From Neonectria sp. B-13 (lineage: Eukaryota; Ascomycota; Sordariomycetes; Hypocreales; Nectriaceae), in the NCBI GenBank assembly GCA_002682825.1, contig NOKP01000021.1, forward strand, positions 62,001 to 126,000: DNA of 64,000 nucleotides, given 5' to 3'. Below the pieces are notes generated by a model, which was given only the letters and a program-made list of their open reading frames with translations, was not told the origin of the DNA and made no database searches. Each line of letters begins with the position of its first letter. Position 1 is the first letter of the stretch. Shown here in pieces: positions 44,593 through 55,641 of the stretch. Position numbers and translations under genes: made by a program.

Positions 44593-47171
44593 TCAAGAGC
44601 TTGCTTGCCTTTTGGGGTTTTGAAGTCTCGCTAGCTCTAGTAATAGGCGGTAATTATATATGCTCAGATCAACTTCTCGAAAAGCTTTGGAAAACCAGTT
44701 TCGCCCCTGCTTTGCAATCTCTTCGGCTGTTCTTCGTCCATCTTCAGTTGATGTAAGATGAAACACAAGCTCCGGAACCTCCTCCATACTTTGGCTAACT
44801 GGGATGTAATGAATCCATGGAATGAGCCGCTCATCATGCCATTCTCGGAAAATCGTTTGCTTTAGAGGAACAGAGTTTGAAGCAAGCAGTTTGTAGTAGC
44901 GACCACTAATGCCATTTCCGTCAATGTCGAACACTAGTCGCGATCGGAGAGCTCGGTCTTTGTCTGCCCATGCCTTAGTATTGAAGTAGGCTCTCTGTTC
45001 CCTGCAGGACTTTCTTTGGCACTGAAATATCCTAGTAAAGGCAACGTCGAATAGCCTGCTGTTCAAAAACGAGGACTTTACCACCTTGATCGTATCATCA
45101 GTTTCTCTTAGATAATAATGCTGCTGTTGTCCTAAGTTCTGGGCCAGCTTCACAAATCGTTGCCGGTGGTGATATTGCCAGCCATCAGATGTATAGCCAC
45201 CGGTAGTAGAACCAACCCAATAAATATTGTTTCGCTTCTTATCCCATTCGACATCATGTGAGTCATCATAGAGAAACTCAGACTCGACGTAGGCTGGGCT
45301 TGGAAATAGGATATCGCCCATGGTTGAAGGGGAGCCCGTTGTGAGTATCGGCACTAATCCCTCAATCAAGCGGAAAGAAGTAGGGCTCATTACAAAGCCG
45401 TGCATGGAGCGGTACTCGGGATGTTGACATAGATCAACAGCCAATCTTCGATCTGTGACAAAAGGCAGTCCAAAGGTTTCAACTGTTTCTTGAGCCTTAG
45501 CCACTCCGTTATCTGACTGTGGCGCACAGAATTTTGTGACTGCGTCCCATACAGGCCGATGTGACATGTTCGTCAAGTTGAAGTGCCCCTTGTTCATTAC
45601 TTTCCCTCCTCTTGGCAATGGTGGAATCAGCACCCTTGGTTCGTCCAAGTGGTTCACAAGAAACTTGATGTCAGGGAGTATCCCACCAAGGTATTCTGAT
45701 AGATTGTTGAATAAGAGCTCGACATGTCTATCGAAAGTGCGACGGGGGTGATGGCAGTGAGTCTCGGCGCTTTTGCCGGAGAAAACGCAAAGCCAAAGCT
45801 CACTGTCTTTTGTAGTATGAGCATTATTCATTATTTCAAGGACCTCTTCACCACTAAGTGCCCAAAACGGTGATATCGCATCATATATCATATCGAATTC
45901 GTCGATGATAACTGAGTTATGGGATACTGCAAACTCATACCAGCTTTCAAACCCAGGTGGCGGTTCTATGCCGTATCTGCGTCGATATTCGTTATAAGCG
46001 GCTGTATAGCTCTGAGATTGCCTTTGTAATAAGCGTTCGAAATCGGCCTTGGCGTGATTCATTAGGGCTTCGACCGGGTGTTGTTGAGAGTGAAAGTTTG
46101 GCGCGGAAGACTCCGCTAACCGTATGGTAAATAAATTCAATAGATATGGGACCAGAGAGACGAGGGAAAATGCCCAAAGCATTAATCTACCCTTCGCCTG
46201 TTTTGGAAGCATACTGATAATCTGGCTAAGGGCAAGGAAGGAAGCTATGATGTGCGCGAGAGCCTGGGTTTCTGAAGGTTGCATAAATGGATTGCGGGTG
46301 GATAGAAGACTGAACGTCCCTATCATGGTAATTATGTACCAAGAAGTGTATCGAGCCTAGAAATTCGGTCAGCATTCGAATCATCTCGTTATAGCAGCGC
46401 TCACATACTGTTCGAGTCGTAAAATACCAAGTCAAAGCTTTCGCCAGGCCTAATGACAGCGTGGGGATAATGCCACATCTAGGGAAATCGGCCAAGACAG
46501 TGCGCAGACAGAGTGCAGAGACCAAGGTAACCACAACGCGGAATGTGAGAGGAGCAATGGCCTCGTCGACATTGATAAAGGAAAGAAGCCGGGAACTCTT
46601 CATCGGTCTGGGTAGAAAAGCGACGTAGAAGACTAGCATTGCGGCAACTGCAACAGCTGATAGGACAGTTCCTCGGAGCTCCCAGTTTGATAAGGTCAAA
46701 GTGGTGAATGAAGCAGCTAAGGTTGTGCCCCACGCCGTCTTGACGAGAGGTGAAAAAAGCCCAGAGTCGGAGATTTCAGAATCATAAAACTGGGGTGCGA
46801 GATGCCTTTGAGCTACCAGAAGCAGGGGAGTCAACATTGGCTGCTGATTGTTAGTACTGAGAGAGCTTCCCTGTCGAGCGTGATCGACTTACCAAGTATA
46901 CAACAATATCACTTTCTGCTTTACAGAAACAGCAGATAGTAATACTTGCAGCAACTATCCACATTGATCGTGAGGTTGCATGTTGTGTTCGGTGAAAAGG
47001 ATTTGCCAATGGAATTGTCGTGACCTCTGACCGTCTCTGGCCCTTGAACAAAATGGGCAATAGTATCCAACCAACGGTCTCAGAGCAGAGCTCAGACTGG
47101 CGAGAGGACAGCCACTGCGTTAATATTGTGCATATAATAGTGGCCCCAGCCAATCCAGTAACCGGATCCAT
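44593..47171 (-). CDS. GT90/CAP10-type glycosyltransferase with N-terminal membrane domain
   Basis: Three exons (47171-46893, 46840-46409, 46356-44593) with GT-AG introns give 824 aa. Both introns fall exactly between codons. The first 300 residues contain several hydrophobic segments (for example ATIICTILTQWL, WIVAASITICCFC, AVAVAAMLVFYVAF, LVSLVPYLLNLF). The C-terminal half is a CAP10 (PF05686) domain: DVEWDKKRNNIYWVGSTTGG (about 605-624), DIDGNGISGRYYKLLASNS, then REWHDERLIPWIHYIPVSQS. Cryptococcal relatives are beta-1,2-xylosyltransferases of capsule and glycolipid synthesis. In ascomycetes the donor and acceptor are unsettled. The multi-spanning N-terminus is usual for the large fungal members. 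It is intact and no functional link to the siderophore cluster is seen. Confidence 0.85.
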
Positions 47172-50100
47172 ATGTGCAAAGCGTGATGATCAGACTCCGG
47201 ATTTCTCGAAAGCTCAAATTGCTTGGCGAAGACTCCGAGGACTTGGAACCTCGCAATACAGTTGTGAGAACATGCAGTATATAGCCACTTCATTTCTTAT
47301 AGAACACAGCCACCCCCGCTCGGAATAAGTTGGATCAAGCGCAGTCTTGCGATCAGTCGAAGCCCGTATTTGTGACATTGTGTTGAAGGGATTTCGGATT
47401 GATACTTGGATAATTAGGGTATGTGGATTGATCCACATGAAACCGCAGGGGATTAATGGATAAGTCCAATTACTGTTAACCCAAGACAGACTTTGCAGCT
47501 TGGCATTCACTCCAACGAAGTGAGCATACGAGATACGAGATACGAGATATCGTGTTAAGTAGTTGAGTACTTTTGTATCCTGTCTGAACAGGGATTCCCC
47601 ACGCCACCAACCGAGAACCGACCGGCATCGAGGCATTGGAATGTCGGTCTCAACGGTGAAACAGAAGGCTTAGGATACACGAGTCAACTATTTTAGAACG
47701 TCATAATTACATTGTCTGTTTTGCAGTGACGATCCCATGGTAGGGCCTTGTTGCGAACGTCGAGGTTGCAGGTGACGAATCGGGTAGCTTGGCGTTGGCC
47801 CCGGGGTAATCTGAGAGCAAAAGGCTTTTTTCTTTCCAGGGACTGATTGGGACTCTACAGACTCCAAAAAGGAAATAGCGGAGTGTTTCATTTACCGAGG
47901 GATTGGCAGGATTCGGCTCAGCCACCGCAAATTGTGGCAGTGTTGATGTAATACGGCATTGACGGTTTCATCCCCACCGCTCAAACGCGGTATCGCCATG
48001 TTTCCAGGTATGGAATGAGCATACCTCATAACTACATCGTACTGTGTTCGACTAATATTGCCCGCTGGCATATTGAGGTGCAGCACTGACACACCTACGA
48101 GTTGAGCTCGTTCGTCGCTACTTTGTGTCCATCTTTTCACTAGAGATTGCGAAGTGGGTCGCGTACTGCACCTCAACCATCACACTTCATACCTCGACCA
48201 ACACAAAATACCTTGGCCAACAACATTTCGTATCCGAAAAGCGTTAGTGCTGCTCCTTGCGCTATTTTCCGTGTCCCTGATTAGCAATCGGCTCACTTCA
48301 TGGGCCCAGCCACAAACATGACGTCTACGTTCGGGACGAAGATCATCAGGTTACATTGAATGGGTCTACCGCGACTTCAAGCTATTGTACACAGATCTAC
48401 TATATGCATCGGCCGTCCAGGTTATGCAAATTTTCTGAAATTCAGCCGAGGTACACGCAGACTTTTGGAGCAGCGGCAATATCTGCATCTACTATCCATT
48501 CAGTATCATTGTGGCTTCAGTATCAATGAACGAGGCAAGAGACGGGTGTGAAATGAAAACTAAGATGCGAAGGCAGACTTTGATCTTTCTAAATTTCACT
48601 GTGTATTCAAATTGCCCCTCTTTAGTCTACGAGATATTTAGGTTACATTTAGGGTTCCGTGATAGATATTACATGACCATCGACACATGGGTCAGCAGTA
48701 CAGGTCGCCGCTTTTAGCCTTTTGGCTCCCAGCTCAACTTCGGCCGAGTGACCCGTCAGACCCGTCAACCCGGCTCTGCTCAGCACGTTTCGCTGAGTAG
48801 CCAAGTGACCTACCAATTCCCATTTCTGGGCCCTCAACTTCATTGGAATGATTCACCGAAATTTACTGTGTTAACTCGATGTGTCAAGATTTGTTTCGAG
48901 AAAAGCTGTTAGTCGTTGGAACATCTTCAATCCAGTCAAGTGCATTAAGGAGCTATCAGATGTTCACGTAAGTAGAGATATTTGACGCCCATTCGTTGGT
49001 TCCGTAGCAATACCTAAATACGTGTATCCGTTCTTGTTGTGGCAGCGGACCCGCGAAAGCCTGTGGTGAGATGTCGCTTTCAGAGAAACTGGAATGTCCC
49101 TTACTTCGTTGCAGAAGGCGTTTTCCGAATCAAGAGCTGATGCTCAACCACCTTCACTTCCGTGAGAAACTGTCGATGGGATTACTGGTGCTGCGAGTGT
49201 GGGAATGTAGAGAGGTTCAAGCATCGATATATACGCCACCGAGGGATCCGTAGGGCTGATAACAACTGTTTGAAGTTGGCTTGAGCTACATTTACTGCAT
49301 TGAGTTGGGACGCAACAAGTGAAATATCTAAGAAAGCAATTAAGTGTGGACCTCCTTGGCTAGGCACCACGCGGAGAGCTTGAATGTACCTTCTATATTA
49401 CACTTGAAATCTGGGACATTATGTAGCAACCGGGCGGCCTGAGCATGCTGACTTAATGAGCACATGTAGCCAAGCTTCAGCCGGCCACGGTTCAGCGAGA
49501 GCCCTGGAGACATCACTAAAATATATTGTCTTTCCTGCAGATTCTTTCTCATAACTCAGCTTCATAAGACATTGCTCTTAAACGAAGAGCGAGAGATATT
49601 CAAATTTTACAAAGGCTTGAACCGTTTCCCAAACATTACGTTCAAAGATGGACCACCACATCGTCGGTTCTGATATGTTCAGCTTCACTAGCCGCAGTGC
49701 CTTCCAACACTTCGAGGAGACTCGTGGGGACTTCTCCGACGAAGGTAGAGAGGCTTCCATGATCTTGAGGTCGTCACTGCCAGCCTATCAACCGGGTACG
49801 CCAACGTGATTAGCGACTTTGGGGGACATCTGAAGATACAAAAACTTTCAAATTTGGTTTGGTTCTGATTGGAATAAATGGAAAGTGGCAGCGAGTTGTG
49901 ATGACGATTCATACGCACACTCAACATGGCTCTCACGTTGGCGCTGGGTTTTGGCATCCGACGCCCGGAACTAAGGTGCCAGATCATCCACGTCGACGCG
50001 CTGGAGCGTTAGACCACTTTAAGAACGGCAGTCAGTAGCTCCCACCTCATTATAGCTGCGGCTGCGACGGTCAAGGGGTCTATGGTGAACCGGGAGTCCC

Positions 50101-50987
50101 CAACTACCCGAGAAATTCTGCTAACGTAGCACCAGCTACAAGTAGTTCTTTATGCAAGACACTATGTTAGACATTAAGCATGTCGATAGCGGGTAAGCTA
50201 GATTTTGTGCATCAGCTCAGACGATTGCTGTTTTGTCTGGTTTCAACACCGTATTCTTACATATATTATCATTTGTTGTCCATTGCTAATATAAGTCATG
50301 CTTCTTCTGCCCACACTATAGTCACATTGTCTCTAGTGTAAATATCCTTGCTTTAAAGTTGTTGTTAATTATGCTACAAAGCCTGGGCATATTGCTGAAC
50401 TGGACAGAAATTTCTCTGCCAAACAATCTGAGCTCATGGCCCTTGCGTGTAGCATAATGCATGACTGTGTGGCGGAAGGTCGTCTCGCCATGGCACCTCG
50501 CCCACAAACCGGCGACATGATGTATCTCAGCTTATATAGTTAATGAGAGATTTGTTCATTTCTGAATCGTTTCTACAGAGTCGTTGAGCCTTGACATAAT
50601 CACCTCCAAACTCCTTAAACATCCGATGAGTATTCGCCCCTGATCCCCCGTGAAAGGGTTTGGGTTAAGCGCGTTCAACAATGTTGCTTAAATGTGCAGG
50701 CAGGGCACGATGGTAATAAAGAAGAAGGTATTGCGTAACACAGTGTTTGAAATAAGCAAGGATACAAGTTGGCGTTATGTTTGTTTTACCAGATGAATAT
50801 ATGTGTACTTAACTTTCAGGACGATGCGGTGAGACTGCTTTATATGTAGCTAGAACCGCTATTTGACAGCTTAGGATCAAGCTTGTATAGAGAGGTATTC
50901 CATTGATAATATCAAATTCAAGAGATGCAAATCACCCTGTCGAAAGTGTCGATCTTAATTATTGCGTACCAACAAACAAATGAGCGT
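47172..50987. other. Long gene-poor stretch with a zinc-finger relic
   Basis: About 3.8 kb. Only a decayed C2H2-type fragment near 49044-49285 is recognisable, listed separately. The rest shows short frames without domain signal and is AT-richer than the neighbouring genes. Confidence 0.45.
49044..49285 (+). pseudogene. C2H2 zinc-finger-like gene fragment with frameshift
   Basis: LECPLLRCRRRFPNQELMLN followed by HLHFREKLSMG resembles the C2H2-type region of a fungal family in which the text continues with a YWC-C pair. The continuation DYWCCECGNVERFKHR is present but in another frame, from about 49180, and no longer reading frame supports either side. It is a small broken remnant, and the family assignment rests on motif resemblance only. 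Confidence 0.35.
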
Positions 50988-52040
50988 TTAGAGGTTTTTT
51001 CCACCGATATCCCTAATGGATTCCTGCAGCCAATTTGGAAAGCCTTGAATTGCTGTCAGCCATGTCCCATTTTCAGGGAGAAATATCTGTCCACTGCGGC
51101 AACTAAAAATTTGATTCAAGACTTTCTTGGCGACAAATTCGGGCTTCATCATGTTCCTTTTTATGCGTATGGCCTTTGCTGCTTGTCTTTTTGTCATATC
51201 GGTCTCCACCCACATGGGATGTACTATGGTAGCCATAACCCCAGGTGCCTTGTAGACATGTTTGATCTCACACGATAGGCCCTGATGAAATGCCAGTAAC
51301 CCAGCCTTGGTTGCGGAGTAATCTACAACCAGTGGCAACGATACGTAAGATGTCATGCTGGAAACCGTAACGATGTGCCCTTTGTTCTTTAGGATCATTG
51401 CAGGTAAGAATGCTTTGGCGGTTGACCAGTGTGAAATAACGTTGACCCCGAAAATCCGTGACAGTTCCTCATGCGAGGTCTCAAGAATCGAGCGTGCGTA
51501 CACGATACCAGCGTTGTTAATGAGGATTGAAGGATGGCCCAAAGTCTCTCTTATCTGATCAGCTGCCTCGATAACAGCTGATTCTGAGGTGACGTCGCAT
51601 TTCCAGTACGAGATAGCGTTAATTTCCACGAGATCTGGAGGTAGGTCGGTGTTGTCGAGAATTGCGACTTTCAGTCCCCTCTCGACAAGACCAAGCACAA
51701 TAGCCTTTCCGATTCCATTGCAGCCGCCAGTAATTACTGCAATTTCGTCGTCCCAATGCCAGGCATGCTGAGATGGGAGACGCCAGTTGTTGAGAGCGAG
51801 GATGTTGAAGAGACGACTGAGCAGTCTGAGAAGCCCAAGACCGATGAGAAAGCTCAGAAAGGCTTTCAGGTTACAGAGTCCAACGTAATGGTGCAAAGGA
51901 TTCAGATTGGCGATATGACCAACGAGGTGTGCAGGGTCGTATGATATCAAGGCCAGGACTAATGCGGGAAAGACTGGCTGTAGGAGGATGTCGCCGATTT
52001 GTATGGCAATTTTGGCTGTGAGTGGGACGAGGGGAACCAT
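50988..52040 (-). CDS. Membrane-anchored short-chain dehydrogenase/reductase
   Basis: A single exon of 350 aa from the ATG at 52040. The classical SDR motifs are complete: TGGCNGIG (about 104-111) for NAD(P) binding, NNAG (175-178), Ser at 227-228 and YSATK (Tyr241, Lys245) of the catalytic set. The 95-residue N-terminal extension has two hydrophobic segments (about 18-33 and 60-80), so the protein is likely anchored in the ER membrane. This matches the branch that includes retinol dehydrogenase 10/DHRS3 and 17-beta-HSD11-like enzymes of lipid and steroid metabolism. An Asp at the end of the second beta strand (ILDN) suggests NAD+ rather than NADP+. The substrate is unknown. Confidence 0.85.
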   Translation of the reverse strand: MVPLVPLTAKIAIQIGDILLQPVFPALVLALISYDPAHLVGHIANLNPLHHYVGLCNLKAFLSFLIGLGLLRLLSRLFNILALNNWRLPSQHAWHWDDEIAVITGGCNGIGKAIVLGLVERGLKVAILDNTDLPPDLVEINAISYWKCDVTSESAVIEAADQIRETLGHPSILINNAGIVYARSILETSHEELSRIFGVNVISHWSTAKAFLPAMILKNKGHIVTVSSMTSYVSLPLVVDYSATKAGLLAFHQGLSCEIKHVYKAPGVMATIVHPMWVETDMTKRQAAKAIRIKRNMMKPEFVAKKVLNQIFSCRSGQIFLPENGTWLTAIQGFPNWLQESIRDIGGKNL

Positions 52041-54578
52041 CTTGGGTTACTTGGGTCCGAAAAGGGGAATATGCGTTGAAGGGTTTGACTTTGTGAGCGC
52101 TAAAAACGCATGAAAGAAGAGCCAGTGGGGTGTGTAATTTCAGGTGACGGATTCTCGAGCAGTTTTATCTTACTCTAACACATATGATTCCACTATTGCG
52201 AGCTCGCCTTTGGGGCAGAACCAACAGTTTCAGGCAGTGTCTGAGAACGAACCAAGACCTGGTTGAACTAGATCCGATGTCGTTAGCCTGAGCCCCTGTG
52301 TGCCAAATCCATCTAGATGGACGCTCTAGGAACTCCGTGCATTTTTGAAACATCCGGGGATATCCTAGTTGTCCCAAGCATCAGGCGGCTGGTTGGCGAT
52401 GTGCCAGCAACATCACCGGATATGCTTCCCGATACAGTATGGGTGACCACGAGAACCTTTCCCGCGTCGGTTCATTCCCTCTGAATGGCAGGTGAGTCCT
52501 CGAACCGAGGCAGAAAAGGAGCCCGAAGCTCCGCTTTGCGTGGTTGGTGGGGCTGAAAGATGACACGATGAATGGTCCCAACGCACCTGTAACGAACAAT
52601 GTTGCGTCATTTTAATCTTAAGGAACAAAAGCAGCTACGGAAGGTTGCGGGGAGTACCTACAGGCGCTAGAATGGATAGTTTCGCTCTACTCTAACTCAT
52701 GTGTACCGGTTCCTACCCGCAAGAAGAGTCTCGGAGAATTGCGCATTGAACCGCTGACTACCGACCTCTCGTACACAAAGATGGGAACATGTGATCCGGG
52801 GCCCTCGCACCACTTGGCCCAAGTAGGTATTCAGCCAAATTCTGAGTAAGAAATTATCTCTTGAATTAAGAATGATTCAACGCCATTTGGGCATCATGTT
52901 TGCTTTTGCAAGATTTGCTGTAATAGCAATAGCAACATGTATCTACCCAAGTGCTTTCGAACAATCTCGACTCCAATACACTAAAAATTTGCCGACTGCA
53001 TGTAGCGTGGAGAGAAGGCACTTAAGACCGTCAAAAACACCACCGACTCCGGTAGTCCCCCATGTTACCCTGACCACTTCTCGCATATTGCGATATAGTT
53101 CAGAGTGTCCGAAAAGATGATTACAATTACCACTCACCGATTATGACCGGGGCAACACCCCCGGCAGCTTCAGCAGCAATGTCTTTTCAGATTCGGTAGT
53201 CATTGTAGTACAGACTCAAGCTGTAGTAGATGGGACGACTTGCCGACCACCCATTCCGTGATATGGTTCAACAAGTGGGGGTTTAAACAGGCGATTTCGT
53301 TTTAGACCGTAACTCGAGGTCTAATCGTAGTATACCCCCGACGCCCTTCTTATAGATTAAAGGGAGCCCTTATGGATATACTGCGCCTTTGAAAGTATCA
53401 GTACATCTTTTAGGGAAAAGTCTTGGGATCTCGGTAGTGACCCGATCCTGCGAAGTGTCTCGGCCCAGACCCGAGAGCCAGAGAAACACACCGAAACAGC
53501 TAGCGAACTAAGCAAAATCATCACAGCAGTGTTGCGCCGTTGTATAATAATCTAGTGGTCGGTCGACGGAGCAAATATCTTGTAGTCTCAACACTTCAGT
53601 ATGGAAGATACATTCGATTTCAATCTGGGTACTACTGGCAATGTCCTCTCTCACAATTCGATCATGCCTTAGGCAAGCCGACTCATGCTGGCTACGGGAA
53701 ATATTTCTCGCAGGAGGTTGATGAGTTCTCTAAGGAAATACAATATTCTACCAAACCGTGGTTCTTTGTGGAATTTAGGGTTCTCGGGCTCACAAGAATG
53801 TAGCAGGTGTACGGGAAAGGATCCGAGCAACGACAGAAACTGCAAGATACTACCAACAATCTAAAAACTCGGCTTCCAGTCCAGATCGATAATTGATGGA
53901 AAATTCGTGAGCTTCTCAAATCCCTTCTAACCACACTCACCTCGCTAAGAGATGAAAGCTATCTCCCTCTTCGACCGCTCACCAGACCATTCCCATGTCC
54001 GCCAACCAGAGTTTGCTGCCTCTCTTAAGGCGTACAAGTGCTTAAGCTGTAGAACTTTGGGGGGTCGCATATCATATCTTTGAGAAGGGCAGTTGAGAAC
54101 AAAGATGCTGTTTCGAGAACTAAGGCGGAGTACCTGGCGTTCAGAAAAGAGGTATGGAGACGGCTGAAACGTAGCGTGGGCTTTGCTCGTAGAGCATACC
54201 TTTATGGTCATGGGAGCGTTAGTACAATATGGCCTGGATATTCAAGTTGTGTTTATACTGCTTTGATTGCGTTTGGCAAGTCTTTGCCTATGCAGACACG
54301 TACATAATTCCAGACTCCAGGCTTCATGTTCCTCGTCCGTATCCCAAGCTAATGTCATGGGTGGAGATCGAAGTGGACACGCTTGCTCGGTGCTCGGCCC
54401 GCAGCCGAAGTTAGTGACCTAAGAAATTCACCACTGGAGTCAGGGATCGTGATTAGGAAGTGGACACAAATCTTACAAATATTCGACGTTTCGCTGATAT
54501 CTTGAAGAAAATGAAATTCAATTCCATCGTACTGCTACAATTTCAAGTTCCTATTTGATATCTTCGTTGCCAAGAAAG
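52041..54578. other. Intergenic, no gene recognised
   Basis: About 2.5 kb between the divergent SDR and aldolase genes. Short frames only; none has domain signal. Nothing repeated was noticed. Confidence 0.45.
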
Positions 54579-55571
54579 ATGACCTTGGCTATCCAACCTC
54601 CCCCTTTTGGTGTCTACGCCCCTGTAGTCACATTCTTCTACGAAGATGAAAGCATTGACTTCGCAAGCATCTCTCAACATGTTATGAGGCTTCTACTCGC
54701 TGGAGTCAAGGGGCTTGTAATTCACGGCAGCAATGGAGAAGCAACTCACCTGTTATCTGACGAGCGAACCGAGGTGATTCGCCAAGTCAAGGATCTGATT
54801 CGAGAACACCAAAGCGACGCCGTTATTATCGCCGGGTGTAGTGCTAACAGCACTCGAGAAACCGTTCTTCTCATCCAAGGTGCTCGTGAGGCAGGGGCAG
54901 ACTACGCCCTCGTCCTGCCACCAAGTTATTGGGCTGCCGCCATGACGAAACCCGTCATCAAATCATTCTACATCGAGGCAAGCAGTGGCTCTTATGACAG
55001 CCATGAATACACCATTTGTTAACCTTGACCTTAGGTGGCACACAAGTCCGAGTTGCCCCTTGTCATATACAATTTTCCAGGCGTGGCGAGTGGCATTGAC
55101 TTGGACTCTGACCTGATTCTCGACCTTGCCAACGCGACACCCAACATTGTCGGAGTGAAATTGACTTGTGGCAATGTGGGAAAGCTCCAGCGCGTATCTG
55201 CTTCCATCACGGCCGAGAGATTTGTTCCATTCGCCGGGAAAGCAGACTTCCTGCTCCCGGGCCTCGTTGTTGGTTCCAACGGCGTGATATCCGCCCTCGC
55301 CAACGTCGTGCCCAAGGTTCATGTGGAACTTATTCGACTTTACAAGTCTGGGGATCTTGAAAAGGCCCAAAACATTCAGAAGCACTTGGCCTTGGCCGAC
55401 TGGGCTCTCCTGAAGTTTGGAATCTCCGGTGTCAAGACAGCTTGCTGCAAATGGTTTGGATATGGCAGCGGAAGAGTCAGGTCCCCACTACAAAGCGTGG
55501 ATATAAGCACACTGAATGCAGGCACCCTTGATGCACTCCAAGCAGTCGTTGATTTAGAACTATCTCTTTAG
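54579..55571 (+). CDS. DHDPS/HOGA-family class I aldolase
   Basis: Two exons (54579-54977 and 55035-55571) give 311 aa, the family length. The ATG at 54579 is the first in frame. Motifs are FGVYAPVVTFF at the start, VIHGSNGEATHL (about 45-57, the GxxGE loop), VIYNFPG with the catalytic Tyr, and NIVGVKLTCGN with the Schiff-base Lys. The family cleaves or forms 2-keto acids from pyruvate. Fungal members include 4-hydroxy-2-oxoglutarate aldolase and the L-threo-3-deoxy-hexulosonate aldolase of galacturonate breakdown. I cannot choose between them; lysine synthesis is excluded because fungi use aminoadipate. The intron 54978-55034 begins GCAAGC and ends CTTAG, a GC-AG intron that joins ...FYIE to VAHKSELP exactly in frame. 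No nearby GT donor gives the right phase. Confidence 0.85.
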
Positions 55572-55641
55572 ACAGCAAGTTCTAGAAATGATCTTGGAGA
55601 AAGTAGTTAGAACACCTTTACTCGTAAAGTTAATCTGGAAT

